This document shows, one piece after another, positions 33,005 through 45,873 of a DNA stretch of 64,000 nucleotides. The translations under genes were made by a program, and so were the position numbers. The notes under the pieces were generated by a model. It was not told the origin of the DNA. It was given only the letters and a program-made list of their open reading frames with translations, and made no database searches. The stretch is from Dichetophora obliterata (taxonomy: Eukaryota; Arthropoda; Insecta; Diptera; Sciomyzidae). Every line of letters starts with the position of its first letter. Position 1 is the stretch's first letter. Location of the stretch: positions 177,476,266 to 177,540,265 of the forward strand of contig OY986435.1 in NCBI GenBank assembly GCA_963920525.1. The letters are read 5' to 3'.

Positions 33005-36000
33005 AAAATTTTTTCCTTAAATTGTATATATGTATAATTATAAGTTAAAAAATTTAAGCCACATTCTTGAAAAGCATTTCACGCTTCGTAGTGAAAAGCG
33101 CTTTTTACGCTACACATGAAAAAGTTTACTGGAACTAGTGTCATAAAATAATTTCATATCTTAAACTCATAATAAGGGACAGCATTTGAGCTTTAAGCTT
33201 TGCAAAAATGGGTTCAAACAAGGCACTACAGCTAAACCTCATGACGAGCATCTAAAATTGTTTCTGCTTTGTTTTGTTGCTTATATCGTAACTGCTGTTG
33301 CTTTTGTGGTTGTTGTTGTTGTTGTGTTAGCAATCGTAAACGCCTGATCGATTACAAATGGTTCGTGCACCTTTGGTTTTCTGGTCTGGACCGCAAAGAG
33401 TTTTCATAGATTTTCTTCAACTTTTGCATAAAATATGCGCAAATATTTTTTACCAACGCAAAAATGCAATAGAAATAATGTTTTTTTTTCTACTCTAATA
33501 TTAGAGCTGAAATTCAGTTGTTTTTTTTTTGCTCAGTTCGTTAAAATTGCTGCTGAATGTGCAACTATATATTGAATACTTACATTGCATAGCAGCCGCT
33601 TTGTAAGTTTAACATGGTCAAGAGACGTATTACTTTTTTAATACTTATTTTTTTATTATTATTATTTTTTTTATTTGCTACCATTATTTTAAGCGTTTGA
33701 TTTAAATTGGCATTTGGCGTTGGTCGTTGCGTTTATTTTTGTTATTTTCTACGATTACCCTGCGTCGTTTAAGCCGAGCAACAACAACAACAACGTGTAT
33801 GATAATAGGCGATAGTGCTGTCGATGTTGATGTTGATGTCGATATCAATGAAAATGTGGTCTGTATATTGGCCAGACATATTGAGCAAGCACAACACGGA
33901 CGCAAACAGGTCCTGAAAGTGGTTCAGTTTTATTTTTATGCATTTCTTTTTCGTTTTATTTTTTGCCTCTATCTCTTTCTCTAACAACGCAGTTAGATCA
34001 CATTATTGACAACTTGATGTGCAAAGATTTTTATCTAATCAGTATTTTGCAGTGACTAAAAGATATCACAATGACATAAAAATGACAATAAAAGTTAACA
34101 GCAGCTAGCAGCAGGAAGTAAGAAAAAGCAGTTTTAATGAACCATTAGAAATAAATGGTTTTGTTAAATAAAGACATTTGACAAAATTTTATTCTTTAAC
34201 AATTGTTAAGAGTATCTTGTTGCTATTTACCGTTTTACTTAAAAAATGCATAAAAGTAGCAAATCAAGTTTGTTGCAGAAGTCTTTCTTGCAACAAGGAG
34301 TTGTAGTGATGCAAAAAATGCGCTGTTTGGAGTCAAGTTAATATGCGTATAAGCTGTTATTTTTAATTAACAACCAGATTTATTATCGTAATCAAAAGTT
34401 TGCGAATTTTCAATCTAATTCTTTAATCTAAAATTTTTATTGAGTCAATAAACTCGTACTTTGAACCAATCTTAAATAATTTACAGCAACAGAGTAAAAA
34501 AAAAACATGTACTTTTGAACTTCTACTAATACTTAGTTAGAAAATAACTTAAGTTTTTACTTTAAATCTAATAAAAAAAATTGTCAGTTTTTTAGTATCT
34601 TAAATATCTTTACGAAGAGAATTAATTTCTTTCGTAAGACTTCTGAAGATGAAATGGGTAGCTCCATCTTTTTCCTTCCTAAACAGTCTGTCTGGACTGC
34701 TGTGTCATTGACTTTATAGACAAAGTTGTTGCCTTCTGTCATAACTTACTATAACTTAAAGCTCTAAAATTAAAATCCTATAAATAAAGATGTTTATTAT
34801 GTCACAATTAACATTTTTTTAGTTCATGACTTTTTGTCCTCTAGAGGGCGCCATATTAAGTTTAATGTGACGCCAAATAACCTATACCCAGCGGACGATC
34901 AAACTGCTTTCAACGATACCTCCTTTGTCAAATAATGATAAGTAGTTTAGGGGCAGTGACAAAGCCATGTACAGAAGAATTTTATATATAAAGATATGAA
35001 ATGTTAAAAGAAACCTTCATTCAGAAAAAGCATAAACTTATAATTGAAAATATACTATAAAATGGCGTGATATGCAATATTTATATAAGCATGGTGAAAT
35101 GTTTCGATAATCCGAGAAGAATGGTATTTTTCCATTTATGTACAAATTTTTAGCTCTACCATTTTTTAGTAATTAAAGGGCTGTTCTTGTCGTGTTATCA
35201 TACATACTTATTCAAACATACCCAGAATTACTTTCAGTGTGAAAACTTGTTTGCGGCACGTGGTATGACATATAATTATCAAATCATTGCTTTTAGCAAA
35301 TGATTAATTTTTAATTGAAACTTATGGAAATTTTGGTTTAAAGAAAAATTATTTTTAGACAATAGAAAGATTTTTTACAAAATATTTTAAAAATTTTCTC
35401 TATTAGTCATTTTAACAAAGATTGATTTATTTTATACTTTCATAAACAAGTGGGACGTTTAAGCCCTGAAAACTCTCCCCTTGATATTGGCGTGTATCGA
35501 GCCAACTACCGGAAAGGGTTCTACAACATCTGTCAAGCTTGTTATATGATTATATAAAAGTATGCGCATTGTTTTATGCCTAACTGTTTGTGCAGCTTCA
35601 ACTGCTGTTTAAGAATTTCTTAAAAAAATTAACCTTGTGAACCAAAGTTAGCGGTTTCGGCGTCTTAAGTTCTTATCGCTGTATGTTTTCGTAAGCTCAT
35701 ATTTTTAATAGTATTTTTATGCCTTGTATCAATCTCTCAAGATCAAGAGTTGTTTCTAGTAGTAAACTTTTATAAAGTTGTTTTTATTTATAGTCGTCAT
35801 ACAATAAAAAAACATTTAAAAGACACCTAAAATGAGTTAAAAAATTAAATCCGGCAAGCAAAACATTGCCGTAGATGACCAAAAACAAAAAAAAAACCAT
35901 AATAACAAAAAACTTGGCAAGAAAATCTTGCAAAATTAAATTAAAAACCTTTACTGCCTTTTGTTCTTGCTTCCACTTTATTTGGCCAACCTACCGCAGT

Positions 36001-37997
36001 TTGTGTTTACGCATCTAGAGGTGGCATTTATGAAAATAGCTTTAACTTCTAAGTTAACGCTTGAATAATCGGGTAATTTCAAGCAGCATCACCTGAAAAT
36101 AAGAACAATTGGCAAAAAAAGAATCCAACTTAAATTAGCGTGACAAAAATTTGAATGTCAACCTTAAAGCGGCTTTTTAAGAGCTACTTAAATGTCATAT
36201 TTTTGTGCCTTTGCGGAATATTAAAGTGGCTAAGAATATTATAACCAAATTTAATGCATGCGGTATTTTTTCAATTATTTTCTGCTTTAAGGTTAACGGA
36301 AATACAAGTTTTGTTTACTTACTTATAATATTTTCTATTTATTTAGCTGATTCGTAAGCTACGATAAGAGAGTTAAGAGTTGAAAGAACTTCAGTCACGA
36401 CTTTTGCCGTATTTTACAGAACTTTGTGGCACATCATCAGGTTTTTTGGTTTTGTATATTTTTGCAAATGGATTGGATACAATTTCGCTGCATGCTAATT
36501 CTGCAGAAAGATGTTATCACAAGATTTTCGGTTATTTTATTTGATTACTTTATTGAGATTATTGACTCTACTTCCACTTGCACAGTGGGACGCATTTTGA
36601 AGTTGAACTAGTGAAAATGTAACAATAAATCAATATTATATAAAGTTTTTAGTGTTAATGAACAATTTCATTGCGTTGTTATATGGCTAGATACAAATCT
36701 TCAAGTTAAAAAAACTTCAATGAGTGTTTGAGCAAATTTTTATAATATATCAGAGCAGCTTTGTGTTTTCTGAAGCCATATAAAAAAAGCTATATTACCA
36801 CTGTTTTTATTTCTTAGAAACAGCCTCACGCTGCTTGAGTTATGCTTGATTGACGGCATTGAATTTTATGTACCTCAACCTTCCAATTGAAAGACTTAGT
36901 ACACAACTTATTAATTTGCTTTCAGTTCATAGTATAAAAAATAATTTTAAGTTATCTTGATTAAGCTGCGTTTCCTTAAATAATGACTTTCAACTTATGA
37001 CCTACTTAAAAATTAACTATTTTAAAAAAGATTCAAAAGCAAACCATAATTAAGCAAAATATTATTTTTTAAATTTATTGAGAATTTATCTGAATATAAT
37101 AGGACCTATATGATATGCAACGCTAATGTTACAATAGTTAAAACAATTATCAAAAACAATCGTACAAAATAACTTTTTTATTTTGTGTTAATGCAGATGT
37201 TGTTGTTGTTTGTTGTTGTTGTTATTAGTGCTGCTGCTTTTTTTTTTACTTTTTAAGCCGGAAGTTCAATACTCATAAAAAACAAGCTCAAATACTATTT
37301 TAAATATACGCTTACCACCTTTGAAGAATAACTGCTTTTTAAAAGTATGTTTATGAAATTTTATTGTTTTTGTTGTTGGTTTTAAAAACACTAAGATGTA
37401 TTGGAAAGCTTATAAGTTTGTCAAGAAGTTGTGTAAGTTAAATAAGCAGTAACAAGATTTTGTTTCTGGTTCAGTCACAAGTTTGTGTCTTAAGTCTTTT
37501 GTTTGAAGTGTAAAGATGAGTATTGCATAATTTATGGGCAAATTGAGTTTGAATAATCATTTTGTATTGATTTTTTGTGAATTTCTCTTCAGCACAGTAG
37601 TCAAGGATCCCTCGTGGGGCTCGAAGATCCGAAGGAAGACTAATTATTGAATACAAGTTAGACTATTAAAAGGAACAAACTATAAGTTTTAAAAAAGTAC
37701 TGAACAAATTATGAGTATATTTTCAATAAAAAGTCTTATTCTTCTCAATTTAAAAAAAAATTTAGAATCTATTTTTAGAATCAAAAATTTATCTGTTTCA
37801 ATACAATATTTGGAAAGATATACGTTGGGCAATCAAAAATTTGCTTTTTTCTTGAATCTTATTTAAGCTAAGGTGGGAAAGCTCAATCCTTTTTATTAAT
37901 ACTAGAAAATTCTGAGGACAGTTTTTTAAAATAATTTTGGAATACAAAAGGTTCATTTATTTAAAAAAAATCGTTTGAATTAAAAATGTTAAAAATT
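33005..37997. other. No gene seen; intron-like DNA with microsatellites
   Basis: (GTT)n at 33308-33332, (CAA)n at 33780-33794 followed by a short GATGTT run, and (GTT)n at 37198-37224. A piece at 34636-34745 (CTTCTGAAGATGAAATG, ACAGTCTGTCTGGACTGCTG, TGTCATTGACTTTATAGAC) matches 44606-44700. The plus-strand open frame at 33727-33984 has no ATG until residue 26 and owes its Asp-Val repeat to the GATGTT run. No recognised protein family anywhere. Confidence 0.45.
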
Positions 37998-38037
37998 ATG
38001 TTGCTTTTATATGATTTAAATACAAATTCTAAATGTT
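37998..38037 (+). repeat. Short copy of the ATGTTGATTTTATATG family end
   Basis: ATGTTGCTTTTATATGATTT then AAATACAAATTCTAAATGTT, one mismatch to the terminus of the element at 16080. It lacks the remainder. Confidence 0.65.
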
Positions 38038-40544
38038 AAAAAAATAATTTTAAGCTGCGATTATATTAAGAAGAATATGTTTATTTCGCGATATCTATAT
38101 TTTGAAGCATAAGCTACTAAAACATACTAAATTCATGTTTTATTTTATATATTTTTAAAAAATTGATCGAAAAACGTTTTGAAGTCGTTATTTGTTTTAA
38201 TAAGCAAAAATATTTTTATAAAAAAATAAAATTCTAAAAAATTAATAATAATCTTAATTAATTAAGACCTATAAATTCGTGTATGTAAAAAACATATGAT
38301 CGTTGAAGTTGTGAAAAAATCTCAGAAAATTAAAAGGAATAAATACAATATTGTGATAACTTCAATACGGAGTTAAGCTTTGCAAAAACTGAGAATTCAT
38401 TGCATTAACTAGACATGATCACATTTTACGAAAAAAATTAAAATTTTTAGCCCAAAGCGTGTTCAGAACTTTTGTTATATCACTCGTTTTTTTTAAATAA
38501 AATTCGAATGAATTGAACAAATAAAATTTTAATCTGTTTTTTCATATTAAAATCATTTCTTTATCACTTTAAATGATATTTACCTAAAAATAAGCACTTT
38601 CCTTATAGAGGGTTAATGCCAAATAGAATATGAAGCAACAGGTTTGCAACAAAAACAAATTCTTTGCCAAAAAAAAAACAAATTCTTTGCAGAAAAAATC
38701 ACCAAGCAAATTAGACAGCTGTTTCGTTAATCGCTACATCAAATTTTCCGTAGTATTCTGTGGATTCATAAGCATTAATATTTTTAAATCTATTTTTACA
38801 TAAAATGAAATTCTATCTTAAGGCGTATTAAGAGGTTTTAATTCTAAGTGTTTAAAAAAATGTCTGTAACGTTTTTCTCTTTACCCAATTAACGTCGAAG
38901 GAGACGCAATTCCAGTCTAGTTTTTGCTTTTATTATTGGATACATAAAAAAACCTCAACTAAAAACTATTTGTTTTAAATAATTGTAACATATTTTTGGG
39001 TGCATTATTCATTTTCTAGTCATCAATTTTTTATAGATTGATTGTTGTACTGTTGGGAAAAAAATTATTTCCATTATATCCTCTCCTTAGATGCGAAAAA
39101 TGGTGAAAACAAATTTTAACACATGGGACGATTTGCTACGGACGTTACGGACGTTACGGACGATTTGTACGAAGAAATATTAAACAAAGAGAATGGAAAT
39201 GTCTAATTTTTAAAAAAGCTTCTTTATATTATCGTAGAAATTAAGTAACACTAAATTAAGTAAAAACAACGTAACAAAAAACGGAAATGGTTTTTGATTT
39301 GAATTACAAAATTTGCACAGCTCTCTGAATTGGTATACACACTTTTTGTATAGAATTTTTTTAGAAAGGTGTAAAATAACTTAAGTTTATTTTTGAAGTG
39401 ATCAAATTTTAAAATCTTCTCTGTTTTTTTTTTTCTATTGGGCGTTGTGATCTGGCGTTACGTTACTGGCATTACGTTCCTTAAATTTCCGTTGCAGTTA
39501 AATTGGGTAATTAAGTAATTAGTTAGTAAAGTCATTATGTAATTTATTAGTTAAGAAACAAATTTAATATATTTTACTTTCCTTGTCTCAACCATTTTTT
39601 CATTAACTGTAGCCAATGCCTTAAACTTTTACTAAAACAAAAAAATGTTTAAGAAACATTTACGAAAAAGAAAAACTATATTTCTGAAACACTGCAGACG
39701 ATTTGATCATCATGGTAAATGAATTTATGTATTAATTGCTTAAATGAATCAAATTAAAATGTTTCTCTTAGATAATAATATCAAATAATAAGATTTTAAT
39801 AAGTTTTAATTTTTTTATCTCGGAAGAATTTCCTGTGGAAATGCCCACATGTCGTTTTTTAAAAAATATTCTAATAAGTTTTTATAAATTCTTTTGAAAA
39901 TTCTCATTCTTTTGTTTTCAATCATTCTGTTTCTACTTTTTTTCATTATAAAACAGTATTGCAGCTCAATTTAGCATTTACCTGGAGCACTTTGCTCCCC
40001 TGAAATTGGGGTGTAAAGAGGCAAAGTTAGACCACGTCCATTTTTAGTAAAGTTGCCGCTAGTAACCATACGAACTAAATTAAAAGAGACACCGCACGAA
40101 CGATTTTATATATATAAGAGGGCGGTAAAAGTAGGCGTAGCAACATTTATGTATATAGTGACCATCACTGGATCTTATAGCACAAACACACCAAGTACCA
40201 TTATAAACACATGCACAACTCAAGATTTGTTCGTCCATCGCAACACGATATAAAGTAATTTTTTATAACTCAAGAAAGTTTTCGTTTTTGTGCAGTATTT
40301 GAATAAAAAATGAAAAATTTAAAAAGCCAAACAAAAAATTATGACTTTAATAAATTAGGTAAGATTATGCTGTAAAATTACTTTAAAGCTTTTTTATTTC
40401 ATAATATATGCATATATCCTTATTTAATCATATTTAGACGTCATAATAACATTAATAAAGAAATCTCTTAAACACACTTGACATTAAAGATAGGTCTTTT
40501 CAAAGCTACTTACCCTACCTTATTATTCTGCCACGGTTTGATGT
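38038..40544. other. No gene seen
   Basis: A small tandem GGACGTTAC repeat (39136-39161). At 40020-40165 a decayed repeat with CCACGTCCATTTTTAGTAAA, GTAACCATACGAACTAAATT and GGGCGGTAAAAGTAGGCGTAG, related to pieces at 13757 and 57340-57615. No coding pattern. Confidence 0.4.
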
Positions 40545-40872
40545 TTTTTACAGTTTGAAATTTCATTTCTAAGGCCATGTTCTTAGTAGACACTTGTGCT
40601 GATTATAGCTTTTTTTGATCAAAGTGAATGCTTATTCAACGCTTCACAAAGTAGCTTTACGAGCTTATTGGTGTTTATAGTGAGCACTTTTTGCTTGTGT
40701 GAGCAAGCGAGATGGCTTTTTCCATATGTTTAAACACAAAACCATTTTTAGCAAAACCGCTCAGCTCTGCTCAGCAAAAACAAACTTGTTGTATCAAAAA
40801 CATTGATTTTTTAATATAATAAATCAAAGTTGAAAGTGTGTATATTAAAAAAAATTCAGGCGTACGAGCTAA
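40545..40872 (-). repeat. Inverted copy of the 26151-26560 MITE
   Basis: Read on the minus strand it follows 26103-26490: CTGAATWTWTTTTAATAT, ACTTTCAACTTT, AATCAATGTTTTTGATACAA, CTCAGCTCTGC, CTCGCTTGCTCACACAAGC, GAAGCGTTGAATAAG, and GGCC followed by TTAGAAATGA at the far end. The plus-strand 5' arm is shortened. It extends 40 bases further outward on its right side than the hairpin itself. Confidence 0.7.
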
Positions 40873-42846
40873 GTGTTGTTGGGGTAGTACACTTTGTTGG
40901 GGTAGTATTATTTTTCTGCCCATAAACCAATAAAAATGTAATAAATCAGACGGTATGGGTATAAAATGGACGTAGTCACACCATAGCTACATCTACATTT
41001 AAAAAATCATTGAAATTAAAAAAAATATATTTTGGGCGGGAATAAGTTCACTGGGTACACTAGAGAAACTAGAAAGAGATAGACAAATAAGTTAATTAAT
41101 TCATTTAATTAATCGAGATGCTTTCTGCGTGAGTCCCCTTTCCTCTTACAAAAAAATATTTTGCTATTGCAATAGTTTTCATTATAGGTATTCAATAATA
41201 TTTTTGAAATAACTGGTGGAACATTTGGTTATCGACGATCGGAAGAAGAGTTTATTTCAAAAATCAGTGGTTTTCTATTAAGCTTTATATTGTTTTGGAT
41301 AGTAAAAAAATAAATAGCAAAAGCAAATTAGTATTTTCAAGAAAGTATTTTTTAAAAGAAATAAAAATAAATTAATTGATACTTAAAAGAATACATCATA
41401 CTTTGCAATTGCATTCGCAATGAAGCTTCAAATAGATTTTTCAACACTATAAAAATTTATAAAGTTAATTATAACCTAGGGCTACTTGGGCTTTAAGCTA
41501 CATTTTGATTAAGAATAAATTAATAAGAAATAAGAACTTAAAGGTTAATCTTACATGTTTTGTTCTCTGTTTTTTTAGTGGGAGCAAATTAGTATAGTGT
41601 TTTAATTTTTTTTTCATATGTGCATATAGTGTTTTTTTTTCTAAGTTTTTTGTTTAAAAAAGTATTAACTCTTTTATGTTGTTGGTAGTGGAATTGAAAA
41701 GGAGATGTGTGAGATCATTGTTAAGTTGTAGTCGTTGTTTTTGGTAACGAAAGTATGTGCAGTCTGCTAATAAATGTTGGATGTTAATTGCAGGGGTAGA
41801 GTATTAAAAAATAGGCGACTTCAAACCAATGCTTCACAGCCAAAACAAAAATTTCTGAAAGTACGCCTATTTTTCGTGAGTAACTTAGGTTTCCTCCCTT
41901 AATCAAGAAAAATTTTAACATAAACTAACATAAAATATTTGTTCTCAGAGTGGCTTATTCAGTTTTTCCAAAAGCGAAAAACACTTTTGGCCAAAATGCA
42001 TTACCAGTGGGCCCACAGTACATCGCTGCGAAAGGTAATGGCTTAAAATAAATTTTAAAAATAACCTTAAATTCATTTTTTACTACACTTTTCAGTAGAT
42101 AACAAAAGCATTCTTAATTTGGACGATTTGACAGGAATTTACAGACAAACAATTTTTTAAAAAAAACTATTTTCTCAAAAAAGGAAGTATCCACACTGTC
42201 TACTATTCTCACTGTCTACTTTGTCCAACCTTTTTCTCTGATATTTAAAAATAAAAAATAATAGACTAATTCGACAGCAATAGCAATGTTAGCAATTTTG
42301 CATGAAAAAGTCTCATTTCATATTGGTACCAATACACATATTTAAAGACTGCTTGTTTTTTTAAGTATATAAAAACACATGATGTTTAAAGTGAAGGAGT
42401 TGTCAAAAACATGTAAGACTGCTTAATTAGAGCTTCCAAATATCTGAGCTCAGGTTATCTCTAATAAATATAAAATTTTATTTTCATATTCAAAGAAAGC
42501 TTACTGAAATCAGACATCAATAAATGATTATTGAATTTCTGCTTTTCTCTTATTGACCCAAATCTCAGTCGTTGACTTCACAGAGTTATGTTTTCTTTTT
42601 TTGGTAAATAAAACACTTGTCACTGTCTACTTTAGCTTATTGACAAGCTCTTAGATAAAGTACATATAATAAAAAAATTGTAATCTTTGAATCAATCTCC
42701 CTATTTAAGGTGTGGTTGGCGGCACACAGTAAGCTTGATAATTATGTATATTAATGATAGGCAAAATTTTTGCTACTAAAGCATGCGAAATATTTCTAAA
42801 CCATTTAAAACTAATCAGAGCAATGAAAGTAGGTAAGGCCTCTACA
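40873..42846. other. No gene seen
   Basis: AT-rich and non-coding. ACTGTCTACT phrases recur at 42196, 42211 and 42620 without a defined unit. Confidence 0.4.
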
Positions 42847-43003
42847 GTCGTGTTCATAGTAAACGTTTTTTGCTTAGCCGAGCCGAAAAACACATTAGAG
42901 CAATAGAGAACGCAAGTCATGCATTTATTTAGTTTTAAACTAAAAGCATTTTTGAGTTTCAGCCTAGCTCGGTTCAGCAAAAAGCGTTCACTACGAACGC
43001 GAC
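42847..43003. mobile_element. MITE with GTCGYGTTCRTAGT ends, 157 bp
   Basis: Left: GTCGTGTTCATAGTAAACG then TTTTTTGCT and CCGAGC. Right on the other strand: GTCGCGTTCGTAGTGAACGC then TTTTTGCT and CCGAGC. The repeat is about 37 bases. It shares its terminal GYGTTCRTAGT motif, and the bordering TAAGAAATG, with the elements at 26.2 and 40.6 kb, so all three probably use one transposase. Confidence 0.75.
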
Positions 43004-43935
43004 CTAAGAAATGGTTTAATATTTTGGTTTCTTATTGTTATTAATGAGAGATTTTAGAAATGTAACTTTCAGTATAAAGTTTTTCATGTGTCAATATATA
43101 GTATTCAAACAAAAAGAAGTTTAAATGTTTTTATTGTACGATTGTGTTCGGTTAAAAAACTTCTTCAATAAATTTTTCAAAGAAACAATAGCTTTAACAA
43201 AGCTTAAAAATTTTTGCGTCGAGATTTTCTTTTCTCGATAGTAGATATAAAAAAAATCGATATTTTAAATTAAGATAATATAAATTCCTTAAATTGTTTT
43301 CTTCAAAGATCGAGTTGGTTACTTTAAATCGTAATCAACAAATCACCTAAGTTGTCTACCAAAAAAGCAACCTCTTGATTGCCATCAAACTCAACCAAAC
43401 AAATGTCCGCATAACTCAATTAGTTTAAGAGCAACAGTTTATGGCAGCATTTAGTTAATAGCACACACGCTAAGCACTGTGTTGACTGAACTCCAGTTTA
43501 AGTGGTGGCAGCTGTAATTAGTAAAGTGCTGTTAGACAAACATTTAGCAACAGTGAATATTAACTAATCAGTAGTGGTTTTTTTTTGTTGCTGTTTGCCG
43601 GCGATGTCTGTTATGGGCAAGCTGCTTTTGGCAAAAATTGCAAGTAATTATCGGGCACTCCTGCGCACGATTAGAGATATATGGAGAATTGTGGTTTACT
43701 TCTTTATATAAGTAATAAAAGAAGCTGAAAAAATTTATGGAATATTTACAAGAGAAATTACTTGAGTGAGAATTCAAAAGCCAGGCATATTATTACAAGC
43801 GAGTTTCTTAAGCTTCATAAAATACATAAATACTTGATTTTAAATACTTACTGCTTTAATCGTCGTATTATCAAATGGCAGAAGAGAAAATAAATTCTTA
43901 CGAGTTTATTCGAACAGGTGTCTATCATATAAGAC
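43004..43935. other. No gene seen
   Basis: AT-rich, with GC slightly higher around 43400-43560. No family motifs in either strand. Confidence 0.4.
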
Positions 43936-44578
43936 TTAAGGGAGGATATACATGTAAACGGTAAAAACTGAGGTGTTTGTTGTGATTTCTTTTTTTAAAG
44001 GAAAGAGATAAGCAATCATCGTGGTATTGTGGGTGTATTTAAAACTTGCATCGAAGATGTTAGACATATTGTTTCATGTAAAAATTTTACAAAATGGCGG
44101 ACTTATGGAATATTTGCCGAAGCGCCTCGATACTCAAGTTTTCCGGTTTCTAATAAGATGGAGCTCGTATTCGTGTCTGAAATCAAAATACCAACATTTT
44201 TTGTAATTATTATAAGTTTTTCTTCTATGTGAACCAAAAAAACCCGGAAGAAATGATGAAATAAAAATTGAAGGCAGTTTTAAACTAAAAGCTTTAATTT
44301 ACAGGAAAAAATTTTACTTCGCCCTCTCTAAAAATAATAAAAAAGACTTTTTTCTAAAAACATGTAGGTTCACATCGAGAATTTAATACTGAAGGGAATG
44401 AAATTGAATGCATTCCGATATGTTGTTTTTTTTTAAAAAATCTTACTAAAAAATCTACTTAGAGTTCGAATTCGGATTTAAAGTTTTTACAGCATATTCT
44501 CCAGATGATAATGTACTTTTTAAAGAAAAAAAAAAATTTGGGCCAAACATATTGAATTACATGTATATCCTCCCTTAA
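43936..44578. mobile_element. TTAA-flanked inverted-repeat element, 635 bp
   Basis: TTAA (43936-43939) then GGGAGGATATACATGTAA. The exact inverse TTACATGTATATCCTCCC is followed by TTAA (44575-44578). The terminal repeat is a perfect 18-mer. TTAA duplication suggests piggyBac-class mobilisation, although the ends begin with GGG rather than the usual CCC. Inside, two overlapping frames (44021-44206, 44029-44232) include CIEDVRHIVSCKNFTKWRTY and APRYSSFPVSNKMELVFVSE. These look less AT-driven than most but match nothing I recognise. Confidence 0.65.
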
Positions 44579-44605
44579 ACAGTGGGTCACAGCTGAATCA
44601 CTCAA

Positions 44606-44700
44606 GACTACTGAAGAGGAAATGTAGCTATTTCTAAACAATGCTGTCTAGTCTGCTGTGTGATTGACTCTATACAGAGCTATTGTTGTTGTTCCCTCTT
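44606..44700 (+). repeat. Dispersed repeat shared with 34636-34745
   Basis: AAGACTACTGAAGAGGAAATG, CTGTCTAGTCTGCTGTG and GATTGACTCTATACAGAG line up with the 34.6-kb sequence with small gaps. It starts just outside the TTAA-flanked element at 43.9 kb. Confidence 0.6.
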
Positions 44701-44918
44701 TAAACTTACTTCATCTAAATAAAAAAAAATAAAAATAATTTTTATATTCTCACATTGCAGCAATTTCTTGATTAGAACATTTCTGATTTATTTCTAAAGC
44801 TGTTAATTGATTTAATTGAATTAAAAAAATCCTTATATTTTATTTATCTATACTTTTATATAAAAATGAAACTTTTAAAAAGTTAGCATGCTTGTGGCTG
44901 CCGGTAAACTAAAGAACC

Positions 44919-45862
44919 TTACTTACTTACTTACTTAGTTGGAGCTACAACCGTATGTCGGTCTTGGCCTCATCTAAGAATATGCGCCAGCCATTTCTGT
45001 CTCTAGCTTGCTGGCACCAGTTGGAAATTTCAAGCTTCGTCAGGTTGTCCTCTACTTGGTCTTTCCAACGAAGATGCGGTCGTCATCTTCTGCGTTGACC
45101 GCCGCTGGGTACCGACTCGAATATTTTCTTCACTGGAGCATCGTCTTTCATGCACTGAATATGATCTAGCCAGCGAAGCCGCTTGATTTTAATGCGCTTG
45201 ACTATGTCGATGTCAGCGTACAGCTCATACAGTTCATCATTCCACCGTATTCGGTACTCGCCATTGATGCAGATTGGTCCGTATATCTTACGAAAAATCT
45301 TTCTCTCGAATGCTTCTAAAGTCTTTTCATCTGAACTGCTCAGCGTCCCGGTTTGTGATGCATAATGTAGAACGGGCATGATGAGCGATTTATAGAGCGT
45401 GATTTTTGTTCATCGAGAGAGAGCTGTGCTTCTCAATTGCCTACTGAGCCTAAGGTTACCAACCTGTTGCCAAGAATTATTCTTCGTTTGATCTCAATGC
45501 TGATGTCTTTGGTTGAGTTTATGCTGGATCCCAGATAAACAAAGTCCTTCACAACCTCGAAAGAGGTATTGTCAACTGTAACGTGGGTTCCAAGACGCTG
45601 GGACTGTCTGTTTGTTGACACCAAGTATTTCGTCTTTTTTGCATTCACTGCCAGACCCATTCGAATCGACTCTCCTTCTAATCTGGAGAATGCTGCACTG
45701 ACTTCGCGCGTATTATGCCCAATGATATCGATGTCATCAGCATACGCAAGCAGCATAACACTCTTGCAGAATATTGTGCCACTACGTCTTCGATCAGCAG
45801 CTCGGATGATCTTCTCCATCATTAGGTTGAAAAAGTCTCACGATAAGGAATCACCTTGTCTG
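44919..45862 (-). pseudogene. 5'-truncated retrotransposon copy with broken RT
   Basis: Flanked by ACTAAAGAACC on both sides (44908-44918 and 45863-45873), a perfect 11-base target duplication. The tail is TTAC repeats at 44919. The minus strand begins at about QGDSLSC, then FNLMMEKIIRAADRRRSGTI, the catalytic LLAYADDIDIIG, NAKKTKYLVSTN and LGSSINSTKDIS (45822 down to 45433). A frame change follows, then FERKIFRKIYGPICINGEYR and RLRWLDHIQCMKDDAPVKKI (45379 down to 45083). In the RRRGRP motif the Gly is replaced by a stop (near 45080), after which RPHLRWKDQ continues. Same family as 24731-25599 but more decayed. Confidence 0.85.
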
Positions 45863-45873
45863 ACTAAAGAACC

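Noticed and set aside
32793..33020. 75-residue frame in the 32.7-kb repeat
   Set aside because: It crosses the terminal repeat of a MITE and has no family motif.
33727..33984. Open frame with Asp-Val run
   Set aside because: The run comes from a GATGTT microsatellite, the first ATG is well inside, and the minus strand is open as well.
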